DNA of 64,000 nt, from contig CAWBJW010000002.1 in the NCBI GenBank assembly GCA_963789255.1, positions 992,001-1,056,000 on the forward strand, given 5' to 3'. Source of the stretch: DATARH01 sp963789255. GTDB lineage: Bacteria; Pseudomonadota; Alphaproteobacteria; ATCC43930; CGMCC-115725. The notes beneath the pieces were generated by a model. It saw only the letters and a list, made by a program, of their open reading frames with translations, was not told where the DNA came from and did not search any database. The translations under genes were made by a program, and so were the position numbers. This document shows positions 10,444 to 21,608 of the stretch, piece by piece; the stretch's first letter is position 1, and every line of letters begins with the position of its first letter.

Positions 10444-11007
10444 GTGCTTGACCTCGAAAAAGGCCTTGCCGATGCCGTCCGTCACTTCTGGCGCGTCCGT
10501 GGCAGCCAGTAAGAAAACCAGGGCGGGACGACCGGGCAAAAAGATGCAGGCAGCCGGGCGGCGGTAACTGGCGGCAAACACGGGGACGGCTTTATCGGCG
10601 TTATCGTTGACGTATGCCGGGATGCCGGACTCAGCGATGCCGAGATATTCATCGCCGAGAAAACCCTGCCATGTTATTTCCGGCCGACCAAAGATTGGGA
10701 TCTGATCGTACGCGCCGGCCGCGATCTCGTGGCCGTTATCGAGGTCAAAGCCCACATCGGCTCGTTCGGCAATAACTTCCCAGTGCGGGAGGAATTTAAG
10801 AGCGTCTCTTACGCTCGGCGGTACGAGATTTTTCGCGAACGACTGGTGCGCGAGCGTCTCTACGATGCGACCTGCTTCCTGATTTCTGATCCAGAGGGAG
10901 GGCTGGCTGGCAAGTATCTTGAACCCAATCCGGAGTTGAGCTTTCGGACCTTCGCGGCATCGCTCTCGGCGCGGGCCGGAGCCTTTGGCAAATTGCGTGA
11001 TCGATGA
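10444..11007 (+). pseudogene. XhoI/PaeR7I-like type II restriction endonuclease, decayed
   Basis: A remnant of a restriction enzyme related, from memory of the family, to XhoI and PaeR7I (CTCGAG). A GTG at 10444 after GAGGG starts LDLEKGLADAVRHFW. The frame then meets an in-frame TAA at 10510-10512 and continues without further stops to 11007. Family landmarks follow in order: RAAVTGGKHGDGFIG, YFRPTKDWDLIV, the PD-(D/E)XK core AVIEVKAHIG, SFGNNF, then SYARRYEIF and RLVRERLYDATCFLIS. Only about 188 codons are present against about 245 in intact relatives. The missing ~60 lie between SFGNNF and PVREEFKSVSYARRY (about 10775-10795). A premature stop plus internal deletion make it almost certainly inactive. 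Confidence 0.8.
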
Positions 11008-11553
11008 TGTGCCCGTTTATCCGAGAAATGACCGCCGCCCACCGCCTCGCCGATACCCCGCTCCCAACGTGTGGAGGCCTGCTTTCAAAGCCAGTCAGCT
11101 TGCGCTTCGGCGCAACAGCGGCGGGGCCGTCTGTCCCCGTCAGGCGCGACCGGCCGGCGATGTCGGCGGCGGGGATCGCGGCAAGCCGACGCTGCGGCGG
11201 CGCGGGTTCGACCGTCGGTTTCTTCCCGCGACCGATTATAACCGCGACCAGGTACGCCGGCGGGCGCGCTTCGGGCCGCGCGGATAGCTCCCGTATTTCA
11301 TGGTTTGTTCTTGCATGGGACGCGCGCGACCCCATGTTGATATCGCCAGCACGCCCGGATCGCTCCCGCCCTGCCCCACGGAAATTCCCTGCTAAATCGC
11401 GAAAAATTCCCTGTTCTGAGGGAATTTCGCCGCCGGCGAGCGCGGCATGGCCGGGTGTGGAACGCGGATTTTCCAGAGCTGCGCCCAGCGCGGGTCTGCC
11501 CAAACCGTAGGCGGCGGTTGACCCGCCGCGCCGCGGCAGGCATTTAGCAGGCG
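11008..11553. other. intergenic region with one dispersed repeat
   Basis: About 545 bases between the restriction remnant and the ABC exporter. Several overlapping frames are open but none resembles a protein. The only recognisable content is the ATTCCCTG repeat near 11382-11430. Confidence 0.45.
11382..11430. repeat. dispersed ATTCCCTG repeat (family B)
   Basis: Contains two ATTCCCTG boxes about 22 bases apart, and the second forms a small hairpin (TTCCCT at 11408, AGGGAA at 11420). A nearly identical stretch of more than 30 bases, from GCGAAAAATTCCCTG to TCGCCG, occurs at 42913-42946. Confidence 0.75.
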
Positions 11554-13466
<1,913 letters not shown>

Positions 13467-13467
<1 letters not shown>

Positions 13468-14246
13468 TGACGGCACACCTGCTGGGCGAGGGCGATCCGC
13501 CGCCGGTGCGCGTGTTGCGGCCGAAGGGGCGCTCCGAGTTTTTCCTGACCGCCGATCATGCCGGGCGCGCGATCCCGCGGCGTCTCGGCGATCTCGGCCT
13601 GCCGCCCAGCGAACTAGAGCGCCACATCGCCTGGGATATCGGCATCGCCGGCGTCACCGAAGCCCTGTCGCAGGCGCTCGACGTCGCCGCGGTCCTGCAG
13701 GCCTATTCGCGTCTCGTCATCGATTGCAACCGGCAGCCCGACTGGGCGAGCGCGATCCCGACGGTCAGCGAGCTGACCGCCATACCCGGCAACGAAGCCA
13801 TTCCCCCGGCGCAGCGCGAGGCGCGCCGCCGCGAGATTTTTCTGCCTTATCACCAGCGCATCGCCGAACTGCTCGGCGGCCGCGCTGCCGCCGGGCGGCG
13901 CACCGTGCTGATCGCGATGCACAGCTTCACCCCGGTGTTCAAGGGCGAAACCCGCAACATCGACATCGGCATCCTCTACAACCGCGACCGGCGCCTCGCC
14001 GACATCCTGCTCGATCTGTTGCGCGCCGAGGGCGATCTCATGGTCGGCGACAACGCCCCCTACGCGATCACCGACGCCAGCGACTACACGGTGCCGGTGC
14101 ACGGCGAGGGCCGCTCCCTGCCCCATGTCGAGATCGAGATCCGCCAGGATTTGATCGCCGACGACGCGGGGCAGGCCGCCTGGGCCACCCGCCTCGCCCG
14201 CCTGCTTCCGATCGCCGACACAAGGCTGCGCGGGGATGGCGCATGA
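13467..14246 (+). CDS. N-formylglutamate amidohydrolase family protein
   Basis: 259-residue member of the FGase family, zinc-dependent hydrolases that split N-formyl-L-glutamate (histidine degradation) or related amides. Visible family features are LTADHAGRAIPRRLGDLG, HIAWDIGIAGV, SRLVIDCNRQP, IAMHSFTPVF, NIDIGILYNRD and a C-terminal HVEIEIRQDLI. The ATG at 13467 shares a base with the stop of the ABC exporter. No other hut genes are nearby, so the role in histidine catabolism is uncertain; many proteins of this family in alphaproteobacteria stand alone. Confidence 0.85.
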
Positions 14247-14258
14247 ACCGGGCGAACG

Positions 14259-14402
14259 GCCCCTCTCCCGCACCGCGGGAGAGGGAGGGGCCCGGCGCGC
14301 AGCGCTGGGAGGGTGAGGGATAGTGCCACCGAACCACCCTCGCCCGCCTTCGGGCTGCGCCCTCAGGCACCCTCTCCCGGCATGCGGGAGAGGGGCTGGG
14401 CC
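14259..14402. repeat. opposed palindromic repeats (family C)
   Basis: Two elements in opposite orientation, each with a CCCTCTCCC...GGGAGAGGG palindrome and a GGGAGGGTGAGGG-type tail. They lie between convergent genes and related copies occur at 32096-32140 and 38412-38490. They could form strong hairpins and act as a bidirectional terminator. Confidence 0.8.
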
Positions 14403-14404
14403 TT

Positions 14405-14684
14405 CTACTCCGCCGCGGCGCTGGCCGGTTCGGCGTCGGGCAGCATGCCGAGGGCGCGCTTGTAGATGTCGAGCAGGGTTTCCTGCTCGTCGAGATCGTC
14501 CTTGTCCATCCGCCGGATGCGGATGATCTGGCGCATGATCTTGGCATCGAAGCCGGTACCCTTGGCCTCGGCGTAGACCTCCTTGATGTCGGCCGCGAGC
14601 GTGCGCCGTTCCTCCTCGAGCCGCTCGATGCGCTCGATGAACGAGCGCAGCCGCTCGCCGGCAATCCCCCCGAACGTCAGGCAT
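14405..14684 (-). CDS. gapR: nucleoid-associated protein GapR, DUF2312 (one frameshift)
   Basis: Small alphaproteobacterial DNA-binding protein, known from Caulobacter to bind overtwisted AT-rich DNA and assist topoisomerases. On the minus strand the frame reads GIAGERLRSFIERIERLEEE, then IKEVYAEAKGTGFDAKIM and LDIYKRALGML, the canonical family pattern with a long N-terminal helix. The ATG at 14684 gives MPDVRG and is one base out of phase with the rest. A run of six C (14666-14671) would need to be five, and the interval is 280 bases, exactly one too many. Corrected length is 92 residues. Being highly conserved, it is probably intact in the cell. Confidence 0.85.
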
Positions 14685-14692
14685 CGTTCCCC

Positions 14693-15001
14693 CTACCCTA
14701 TGCGTGCGTGCTTTGGCGCGGAAGCGGCGAAGGCGGCCTTCTGCTCGGCGCTCGCCTCCTTCTGGTGCAGCTTGCGCCACTCGTCATAGGGCATGCCGTA
14801 GACGATCTCGCGCGCTTGCGGGTCGCTGAGCGCGACCCCCTTTTCCTCGGCCGCGGCGCGGTACCATTTCGACAGGCAGTTACGGCAGAAGCCGGCGAGG
14901 TTCATCAGGTCGATGTTCTGCACGTCGGTGCGCTCGCGCAGATGCGCGACCAGCGCGCGGTAGGTCGCGGCTTCGAGTTCGGTGCGGGTCTTGTCGTCCA
15001 T
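14693..15001 (-). CDS. DUF1244 family protein
   Basis: 102-residue protein of a family found in many proteobacteria. The core NLAGFCRNCLSKWYRAAAEE contains the conserved CRNCL pair, followed by YGMPYDEWRKLHQ. Function is unknown. I chose the ATG at 15001, which has an excellent ribosome site (AGGAGGCCTGAG) immediately upstream; a longer open frame to 15109 lacks family similarity. It lies just upstream of gapR on the same strand (8-base gap), so they are probably co-transcribed. Confidence 0.85.
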   Translation of the reverse strand: MDDKTRTELEAATYRALVAHLRERTDVQNIDLMNLAGFCRNCLSKWYRAAAEEKGVALSDPQAREIVYGMPYDEWRKLHQKEASAEQKAAFAASAPKHARIG

Positions 15002-15123
15002 CTCAGGCCTCCTCTTGCTGCCCCCTATGTAGCATCCCCGAGCGCGATCTTGAACGCTTCGCGCAGGCGGGGCCGCAACGCTAAGATCGCCATCAGCGGA
15101 TTGGAGCAAGGGACGGGATCGCC

Positions 15124-16893
15124 ATGCGTCGCTTTCTTGTCGGCCTGTTTGCCGCGATCGGCATCGTGACGATGCTCGCGGTCGTCGCGGTTGGCGCCGC
15201 GGTGTGGCATGTCGCCGCGAGCCGGCCGGGCCTTCCCGGCACCATCGTGCTGCACGCCGATCTCAGCCGCGGCCTCGGCAAGGGAGCGAGCCGGGACCGC
15301 CTGTCGGCGCTGGTTTTCGGCCGCAAAGAGACGCTGCGCGACGTTCTCGATGCGCTTGAGCGCGCCGGCAACGATCCGCGGGTGAAAGGGCTTTATGCCC
15401 GCCTCGGCGGCGACTCGCTGGGCCTTGCCACCTGCCAGGAGCTGCGCGATGCGATCCGCGATTTCCGCGCCAAGGGCAAATTCGCGATTGCCTTCGCCGA
15501 CAGCTTCGGCGAGTTCGGCCCGGGCACCCGGCCCTATTATCTCGCCACCGCGTTCGACGAGATCTGGCTGCAGAAGCTGGGAGCGCTCGGCCTCATCGGG
15601 CTGCACAGCGAGACGCCGTTCTTTCGCGGCACGCTCGACCGGCTTGGCATCCTCCCCAGCTTCGCCCATCGCGAGGAATACAAGACCGCGACGAACGCCC
15701 TCACCGAAACCGCGATGACACCGCCGCAGCGCGAAGAGGTCGAGGATCTGCTGGGCGCGAGCGAGGGGCAGATCGTCCGCGGCGTCGCCGCCGGGCGCAA
15801 GCTGACGCAAGCGCAGGTCGCCGGGCTGATCGACCGTGGCCCCTTCGTCGCCGACGAGGCGCTGGCGGCAGGGCTCGTCGATCGCCTCGGCTATCGCGAC
15901 CAGGCGATCGCCCGGGCGCGCCAGCGCGCCGGGCCGGGAGCCAAACTCGTCCTGCTGTCGCGCTATCTCGAGGGCGCCGGCCGGCCGCACGACAGCGGCG
16001 CGAAAATCGCGCTGATCTACGGCACCGGCCTGATCACGGCAGGGGGCGGCACGTCGACCCCGCTGATCGGCGACGCCGAACTCAGCGCGCGCACCCTCGC
16101 CCGCGCCTTCCGCGCCGCGTCCCGCGACCCCGAGGTGCGCGCGATCCTCTTCCGCATCGACAGCCCGGGCGGGTCGGCGGTCGCCTCGGAGACGATCTGG
16201 CGCGAGGTCGTGCGGGCGCGCGACCACGGCAAGCCGGTCATCGCGTCGATGGGCGATGTCGCCGGCTCGGGCGGATATTACATCGCCGCCCCGGCCGACA
16301 AGATCGTCGCCGAGCCGGCGACATTGACCGGGTCGATCGGCGTCCTCGCCGGCAAGCTGGTCATCGCCGGACTGCTCAGCAAGATCGGCGCAACCGCGGA
16401 TTCGGCGCAGCTCGGCGCCAACGCGGCGATGTTCAGCGAGTTCGAGGATTTCTCGCCGGCCGCCCGCGAGCGCCTGGGCAGCTTTCTCGACGCGACCTAT
16501 CGCGGCTTCAAGGAGCGCGTCGCCGCCGGCCGGCACCTGACCGCGGACCAGGTCGAGGCCGTCGCCAAGGGACGCGTGTGGACTGGCGAGGAAGCCAAGC
16601 AAAAGGGTCTCGTCGATGCGCTCGGCGGCTACGCCACCGCGCTGCGCCTCGCCCGGGAAGCGGCAAAAATCCCGGCCGGCAAGCCGGTCAAACTCGTCGT
16701 CTTCCCGCGCGAGAAAACCACGATCGAGCTGGTTTACGACCGGCTTTTCAATGCCGGCGGCGACAGCGATGCCGCCTCCCCGGCCGCAACCCAGGGCATC
16801 GCTTCCGGCATGGCAAGATTGCTTTCGGACGTCGCAACGCTGATCGGCGATCCCGGCCTGCTGCGCATGCCGCCGGTCGGCGAGATAAGATAG
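15124..16893 (+). CDS. sppA: signal peptide peptidase SppA, 67K type
   Basis: 589-residue inner-membrane serine protease that degrades cleaved signal peptides. One N-terminal membrane anchor (residues ~5-30) is followed by two tandem S49 domains. As in E. coli SppA, the N-terminal domain supplies the lysine (EYKTATNALTE, near residue 186) and the C-terminal domain the nucleophile (RIDSPGGSAVAS, Ser near 350). GDVAGSGGYYIAAPAD and the TLTGSIGVL strand are also present. Length matches the double-domain type. It is transcribed away from the DUF1244/gapR pair and is followed 26 bases later by an amidase gene. Confidence 0.93.
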   Translation: MRRFLVGLFAAIGIVTMLAVVAVGAAVWHVAASRPGLPGTIVLHADLSRGLGKGASRDRLSALVFGRKETLRDVLDALERAGNDPRVKGLYARLGGDSLGLATCQELRDAIRDFRAKGKFAIAFADSFGEFGPGTRPYYLATAFDEIWLQKLGALGLIGLHSETPFFRGTLDRLGILPSFAHREEYKTATNALTETAMTPPQREEVEDLLGASEGQIVRGVAAGRKLTQAQVAGLIDRGPFVADEALAAGLVDRLGYRDQAIARARQRAGPGAKLVLLSRYLEGAGRPHDSGAKIALIYGTGLITAGGGTSTPLIGDAELSARTLARAFRAASRDPEVRAILFRIDSPGGSAVASETIWREVVRARDHGKPVIASMGDVAGSGGYYIAAPADKIVAEPATLTGSIGVLAGKLVIAGLLSKIGATADSAQLGANAAMFSEFEDFSPAARERLGSFLDATYRGFKERVAAGRHLTADQVEAVAKGRVWTGEEAKQKGLVDALGGYATALRLAREAAKIPAGKPVKLVVFPREKTTIELVYDRLFNAGGDSDAASPAATQGIASGMARLLSDVATLIGDPGLLRMPPVGEIR

Positions 16894-16919
16894 ACGCGAC
16901 GAGAATTGGGGAGGATGTC

Positions 16920-18281
16920 ATGCAGGCTGCCGCTCCGCAGAAGCCGACGGTCCTCGGCCTGGCCGACGATCTGGCGAGGGGGCATACATCGAGCCGCGCG
17001 CTGATCGAGGCGGCATTGGCGAAGATCGCGGATCCCTCGGGCGAAGGCGCGCGCAGCTTTGTCAAGGTCTACGCCGACACTGCCCGCGCCGCTGCCGATG
17101 CCCAGGACCGGTTGCGCAAGGCCGGGTATGTCGCCTCGCCCCTCGCCGGATTGCCGGTGTCGATCAAGGACCTCTTCGACGTCGCCGGCGAGCAGACCCT
17201 GGCCGGCTCGAAGGCGCTCGACGACCGCCCGCCGGCCCGGCATGACGCGCCGGTCGTCGCCCGGCTGCGCGCCGCCGGGGCGGTCCTGATCGGCCGCACC
17301 AACATGACCGAATTCGCCTTTTCCGGGGTCGGCATCAACCCGCATTACGGCACGCCGGGCAATCCCTGCGACCGCCGGCTGATCCCCGGCGGCTCGTCCT
17401 CGGGCGCCGCCGTCTCGGTCGGCGACGGCCAGGCGGTCGTCGCGATCGGCAGCGACACCGGCGGCTCGGTGCGCATCCCGGCAGCGCTGTGCGGCCTCGC
17501 CGGCTTCAAGCCGACCCAGACGCGGATCCCGCGCGACGGCGCGATCCCGTTGTCGACAACCCTCAATTCGATCGGGCCGCTCGCCAACAGCATCGCCTGC
17601 GTTGCGATCGCCGACGCGGTCATGGCCGGCGAGGCACCGGAAGCGCCGCTCCCGGTGTCGGTCGAGATGCTGCGGCTCGGCGTGCCGCAAAGCTACCTGC
17701 TCGACGGGCTCGCGCCTGCGGTCGCGAGTGCCTTTGCGGAGGCCTGCGCGGCCTTGTCGCGCGCCGGCGCACGCATCGTCGATCTGCCGCTCGCCGAGCT
17801 GGACGAGATCCCGGCGATCAACGCCGCCGGCGGTTTTGCCCCGATCGAGGCTTACGCCTGGCACCGGAAGCTGCTGGCGCGGCGCGGCGACGAATACGAC
17901 CCGCGGGTGCGCACGCGCATCGAGCGCGCCGGCGGCATGAGCGCGGCGGACTACGTCGATTTGTGCGCCGCGCGGGCCGATCTGATCGGGCGGGTCGCGG
18001 CGCGTACGGCCGGTTTCGACGCGCTGTTGATGCCGACCGTGGCGATCGCCGCGCCGCCGATCGCGGCGTTCGAGCGCGACGATGATTACCGGCATCTCAA
18101 TGCGCTGATCCTGCGCAACCCGTCGGCGATCAATTTCCTCGACCGCTGCGCCGCGACCACTCCGATCCAGCCGCCGGGCACAGCGCCCGTCGGGCTGATG
18201 GTGGTCGGCGAGCACGGCGCCGACCGCCGGCTGCTCGCCGCGGCACGCGGCATCGAGGCCACGCTCGCCGCCCGAACGTAG
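16920..18281 (+). CDS. amidase, AS (amidase signature) family
   Basis: 453-residue hydrolase of the amidase-signature family, splitting C-N amide bonds. The catalytic Ser-cisSer-Lys triad is visible: Lys in VSIKDLFDVAG (near 82), cis-Ser in PGGSSSGAAVSV (near 158) and the nucleophile in GSDTGGSVRIPA (near 183). GLAGFKPT follows as usual. I chose the ATG at 16920, preceded by GGGGAGGATGTC; the open frame extends upstream only as a shadow of sppA. No gatB or gatC genes are near, so this is a stand-alone amidase of unknown substrate rather than GatA. Confidence 0.9.
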   Translation: MQAAAPQKPTVLGLADDLARGHTSSRALIEAALAKIADPSGEGARSFVKVYADTARAAADAQDRLRKAGYVASPLAGLPVSIKDLFDVAGEQTLAGSKALDDRPPARHDAPVVARLRAAGAVLIGRTNMTEFAFSGVGINPHYGTPGNPCDRRLIPGGSSSGAAVSVGDGQAVVAIGSDTGGSVRIPAALCGLAGFKPTQTRIPRDGAIPLSTTLNSIGPLANSIACVAIADAVMAGEAPEAPLPVSVEMLRLGVPQSYLLDGLAPAVASAFAEACAALSRAGARIVDLPLAELDEIPAINAAGGFAPIEAYAWHRKLLARRGDEYDPRVRTRIERAGGMSAADYVDLCAARADLIGRVAARTAGFDALLMPTVAIAAPPIAAFERDDDYRHLNALILRNPSAINFLDRCAATTPIQPPGTAPVGLMVVGEHGADRRLLAAARGIEATLAART

Positions 18282-18364
18282 GATGGGTTGAGCGAAGCGA
18301 AGCCCATCGCCTGGCTCCGGCCTGGGCTGTCGATGGGCTTCGCGTTGCTCAGCCCGTCCTACGA
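18279..18364. repeat. inverted dispersed repeat (family D)
   Basis: GTAGGATGGGTTGAGCGAAG with GCGAAGCCCATC on the left is mirrored by GATGGGCTTCGCG with CTCAGCCCGTCCTAC on the right, about 25 bases apart. It lies between two convergent genes, where it can form a long stem. Confidence 0.85.
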
Positions 18365-18378
18365 GGACAGGCCTGGGA

Positions 18379-19018
18379 TCAACGCTGCGCGGCCGGGATC
18401 TCGCGGACCAGGCCGGCGTAGGGCCGCGCCCCGTGGGCGCTCGTCCACACGACATCGGGCCGGCCGGCCGGCGCCGGCGCGGTGGGCAGGCTGATCGAGC
18501 CGCTGGCGCCCGGCGCCGCACCGCAATTGCCGGAGCTGTGCGACACGACGCGCGGCGGAGAACCGTTGCCCATCGACGTGATCTGCATGCTTTGCGTGCA
18601 GACGCCGTTGCCCGACATCGTCGAGACGAACGAGTAGCCCGCGCTGCCGGGCGGCAGGTCGCGGATGGCGGTCCCGGTCGAGCTGGCCGGAGCGCGCCTG
18701 CGCCGCCAGAGCGTCGGCCTGGCGGAACATCGCCGCCGCCTGCCGGTCCATCTCGGCCGAGATCCGGTCGAGCGCCGCAAAGGGCGATTGGGGCCCGAAC
18801 AACGACGGCATCGGCGCGAACGCTTCGATCGGCGCCGGGCTTTCGGCGACGACGACCTGCGGCGGGACATCGCCGGTATAGCGGATCTGTTCGACACCGC
18901 CGCCGGGCAGGCGGACGGTCATCACATGGGTCTGAGGGCTTTGCGCCAACGCCGCCCCGGGAAACCCGATGGCGCTCGCCGCGACGCCGGCAAGGAGTGC
19001 AGTTCGCAAGGTGCGCAT
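18379..19018 (-). CDS. secreted hypothetical protein (one frameshift)
   Basis: About 212 residues after correction. It begins MRTLRTALLAGVAASAIGFP and ends the signal peptide at AALAQ, so it is exported. The mature part has a hydrophobic/acidic stretch (QTHVMTVRLPGGGVEQIRY), a predicted helix rich in Ala/Gln (SAEMDRQAAAMFRQADALAA) and a Ser/Gly-rich end with two cysteines (NGVCTQSM, SGNCGAA) that may form a disulfide. The two halves are in different frames. One extra C near 18680 (GGCC for GGC) accounts for this. Function unknown; similar exported proteins are known from Bradyrhizobium-like bacteria by recollection only. Confidence 0.65.
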
Positions 19019-19151
19019 GGCTATCTCCTTCTCAGTGAAGACAGAATGCAGAATTAATGTAGCGCACGGCCCGCGCGATGGCTCCGGTACCGAATGTCGC
19101 AGACCAGCGGTTCATTTTATGGTTGTGTTGAAAACCGCCGGTCGTTTCAGC

Positions 19152-21513
19152 TCAAACCTTCCGCGCCTGCCTTATCGCCGCCAGCACCCGCTCCGAAGTC
19201 ACCGGCGTCTCGTTGACCTCGGCTCCATTTGCGGCGCCCATCGCCGCAAGCGCGTCGCGCACGGCGTTGGCGATCGCCGCCGGCGGCGCGACCGCCCCGC
19301 CCTCGCCCATCCCCTTCATGCCGTATTCGGTGGCCGTGGCCGGGTGATGCAGATGGCCGATCTTGATCGAAGGCAGTTCGAAGGCGCCCGGCAGGTGGTA
19401 ATCGAGCAGGGTCGCGGCGAGCGGCTGGCCGGCCTTGTCATAGGGGATTTCTTCGCACAGCGCGGTGCCGATCCCCTGCACCACCCCGCCGCGGATCTGG
19501 CCTTCGACGATCATCGGGTTGACCATCGTGCCGCAATCCTCGGCGACGGCGAAGTCGAGGAGTTCAACCGCGCCGGTCTCCGGATCGACCGCGACGACGG
19601 CGCCGTGCGTCGCGTAGGAAAAAACCCCGGTGCTGATGCCGGGCTCGTAGGTCGCCGTTGCGTCGAGCAATGGCTCGACTCCGGCGGGCAGGCCGTCCAT
19701 GCGCAAATGGGCCACCTTCGCCACCTCGGCGATCGACACCGAGCGTCCCTGCGGCCCGATCACCGCGCCCCCGGCACAGCGGACCTCGCCCGCCTCGCAT
19801 TGCAAGAGATGGGCGCCGATGCGCTCGATCTTGTCGCGCAACATCCGGCTGGCACGCGCCACCGCGCCGCCCGACATGACCATGCTGCGCGAGGCGAAGG
19901 TGCCGAAGCCGAAGGCGGTGCTCTCGGTGTCGCCATGGCGCACCGAGATATGCGAGGGCTCGATGCCGAGTTCCTCGCAGGCGATCTGCGACAGCGTCGT
20001 CTCCAAACCTTGCCCGTGCGACTGGATGCCGACCATCAGGACGAGGCTGCCGTCGGGCAATACCCGCGCGGTGCAACTCTCGAAGCCCGGGATGATCGAG
20101 GCGCCGCGCGAGGCGAATTCGGCGGCGCCGTGCGCGGTCTGCTCGGTGAAGCTGGCAAAGCCGATGCCGATCAGCCTTCCGTCGGGCTCGCCGCGGCGCT
20201 GCCGCTCGCGGACCTGCGGCTGGTCCAAGAGTTCGGCACACAACCGCACGCTTTCCGGGTAATCGCCGGTATCGTAGCGCATGCCGGCGATCGAGGTGAA
20301 CGGCATCGCGCCGGGCGGGATCATGTTCTCGATGCGGACTTCGACCGGGTCGCGCCCGACCGCGTGCGCCACCTCGTCGATCGTCCGCTCGATCGCAAAG
20401 CACGCGCCAGGCCGGCCGACCCCGCGATAGGGCCCGAGCGGCGCCTTGTTGGTCGCGACCGTGTAGAACCGCGCCCGGTAGTTGGCGATCGTGTACGGCC
20501 CCGGCAGGGTGCGCGCCGCCATGTTGGCTTCCTGATAGGGTCCCTGCGGCCACAGCCCATAGGCCCCGGCATCGACGATGATCTCGGTGTCGATGCCGAG
20601 GATTTTTCCCCTCCGGTCGGCGTAGGCGGTCAGCTTGTAGTGATGGTCGCGGGTATGCGCCGCGGTTAAGCAGATGCTCGTTGCGGTCCTCGATCCAGCG
20701 CACCGGGTGATCGAGTTCGAGGGCCAGCGCGGCGAGGATGATTTCTTCCGGATAAAGCCGCGCCTTCGGGCCGAAGCCGCCGCCGACATCGGGCGCGACG
20801 ACCCGGATGCGGCGCTCCTCGATGCCGAGGATTTCGCCGAACGCGACGCGCAGCGTATGCGGCGTCTGGGTCGAGGCGTAGACCACGACCTCGTCGAGCC
20901 GGTGATCGCGAGAGGCCAGCACGGCGCGGCCTTCCAAGGGCGACCCCGACTGCCGGTTCATCCGGTATTGGCGTTTGACGACGATCTCCGCGGCCTTTGC
21001 CGCGCCGTCGATATCGCCGGCTTCGATGCTCCGTTCGAGGTAGAGATTGTCGCCCCAATACTCGTGCACCAGGGCGCCGCCGCCACGCAGCGCGGCCGGC
21101 GCATCGACGACGGCATCGAGCGGCTCGAAATCGACGGTGATGCTCGCGGCGAGGTCCTCCGCCAGGGCGCGGCTCGGCGCGACGCAGGCGGCGATCGCCT
21201 CGCCGACATAGCGCACCTTGTCGGTCGCCAGCGGCGGCCACGGCGGCGACTTGGCGCCGCTGGCCTGCGTCACCACCCGGATCGGCGTCATCCGCGGCAG
21301 ATCGGCCGCGGTGAAGACATGGCCGCGCGCTGCATGCGGCACCGCGATCCCGCGGATCCGGGCATGGGCATGCGGGCTGCGCAGGAAGGCCACCTCCTGC
21401 GTGCCGGGCAACCTTATGTCCGACACGAACTCGCCGCGCCCGCGCAAGTGCCGGTCATCCTCCCGGCGCAACAGCGAGGCACCGACGCCGTAGCGGGTCT
21501 CTTTGGTCTGCAT
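19152..21513 (-). CDS. xanthine dehydrogenase family molybdopterin-binding subunit (one frameshift)
   Basis: Large molybdopterin-binding subunit of a molybdenum hydroxylase (CoxL/xanthine dehydrogenase family), about 786 residues after correction. It starts MQTKETRYGVGASLLRREDD and shows PDVGGGFGPKARLYPEE, the active-site loop PLGPYRGVGRPGACF (the CO-dehydrogenase 'form II' type rather than the CO-oxidising form I) and the C-terminal glutamate motif MKGMGEGGAVAPPAAI. The frame breaks near 20665, where one extra A (AA for A) follows ...RNEHLL. No medium FAD or small 2Fe-2S subunit gene is adjacent, unusual for the family; they may be elsewhere. Substrate unknown. Confidence 0.85.
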
Positions 21514-21530
21514 CGCTGCGCCCTCCAGGT

Positions 21531-21602
21531 TTCACCACGCAGACACGGAGAGCACAGAGAAAAAGAGAACGCTTCAAGGCGCTCTCCGTATCTCCGTGGT
21601 GA
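21531..21602. repeat. inverted repeat (family E)
   Basis: TTCACCACGCAGACACGGAG and its near reverse complement CTCCGTATCTCCGTGGTGAA flank a short purine-rich loop, between the dehydrogenase gene and the hydrolase gene. It resembles widespread CACCACGGAGACACGGAG repeats. Confidence 0.75.
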
Positions 21603-21608
21603 ATTTTC

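Noticed and set aside
16578..16919. N-terminal extension of the amidase into sppA
   Set aside because: Only a shadow of sppA; the ATG at 16920 has its own strong ribosome site and starts the family similarity.
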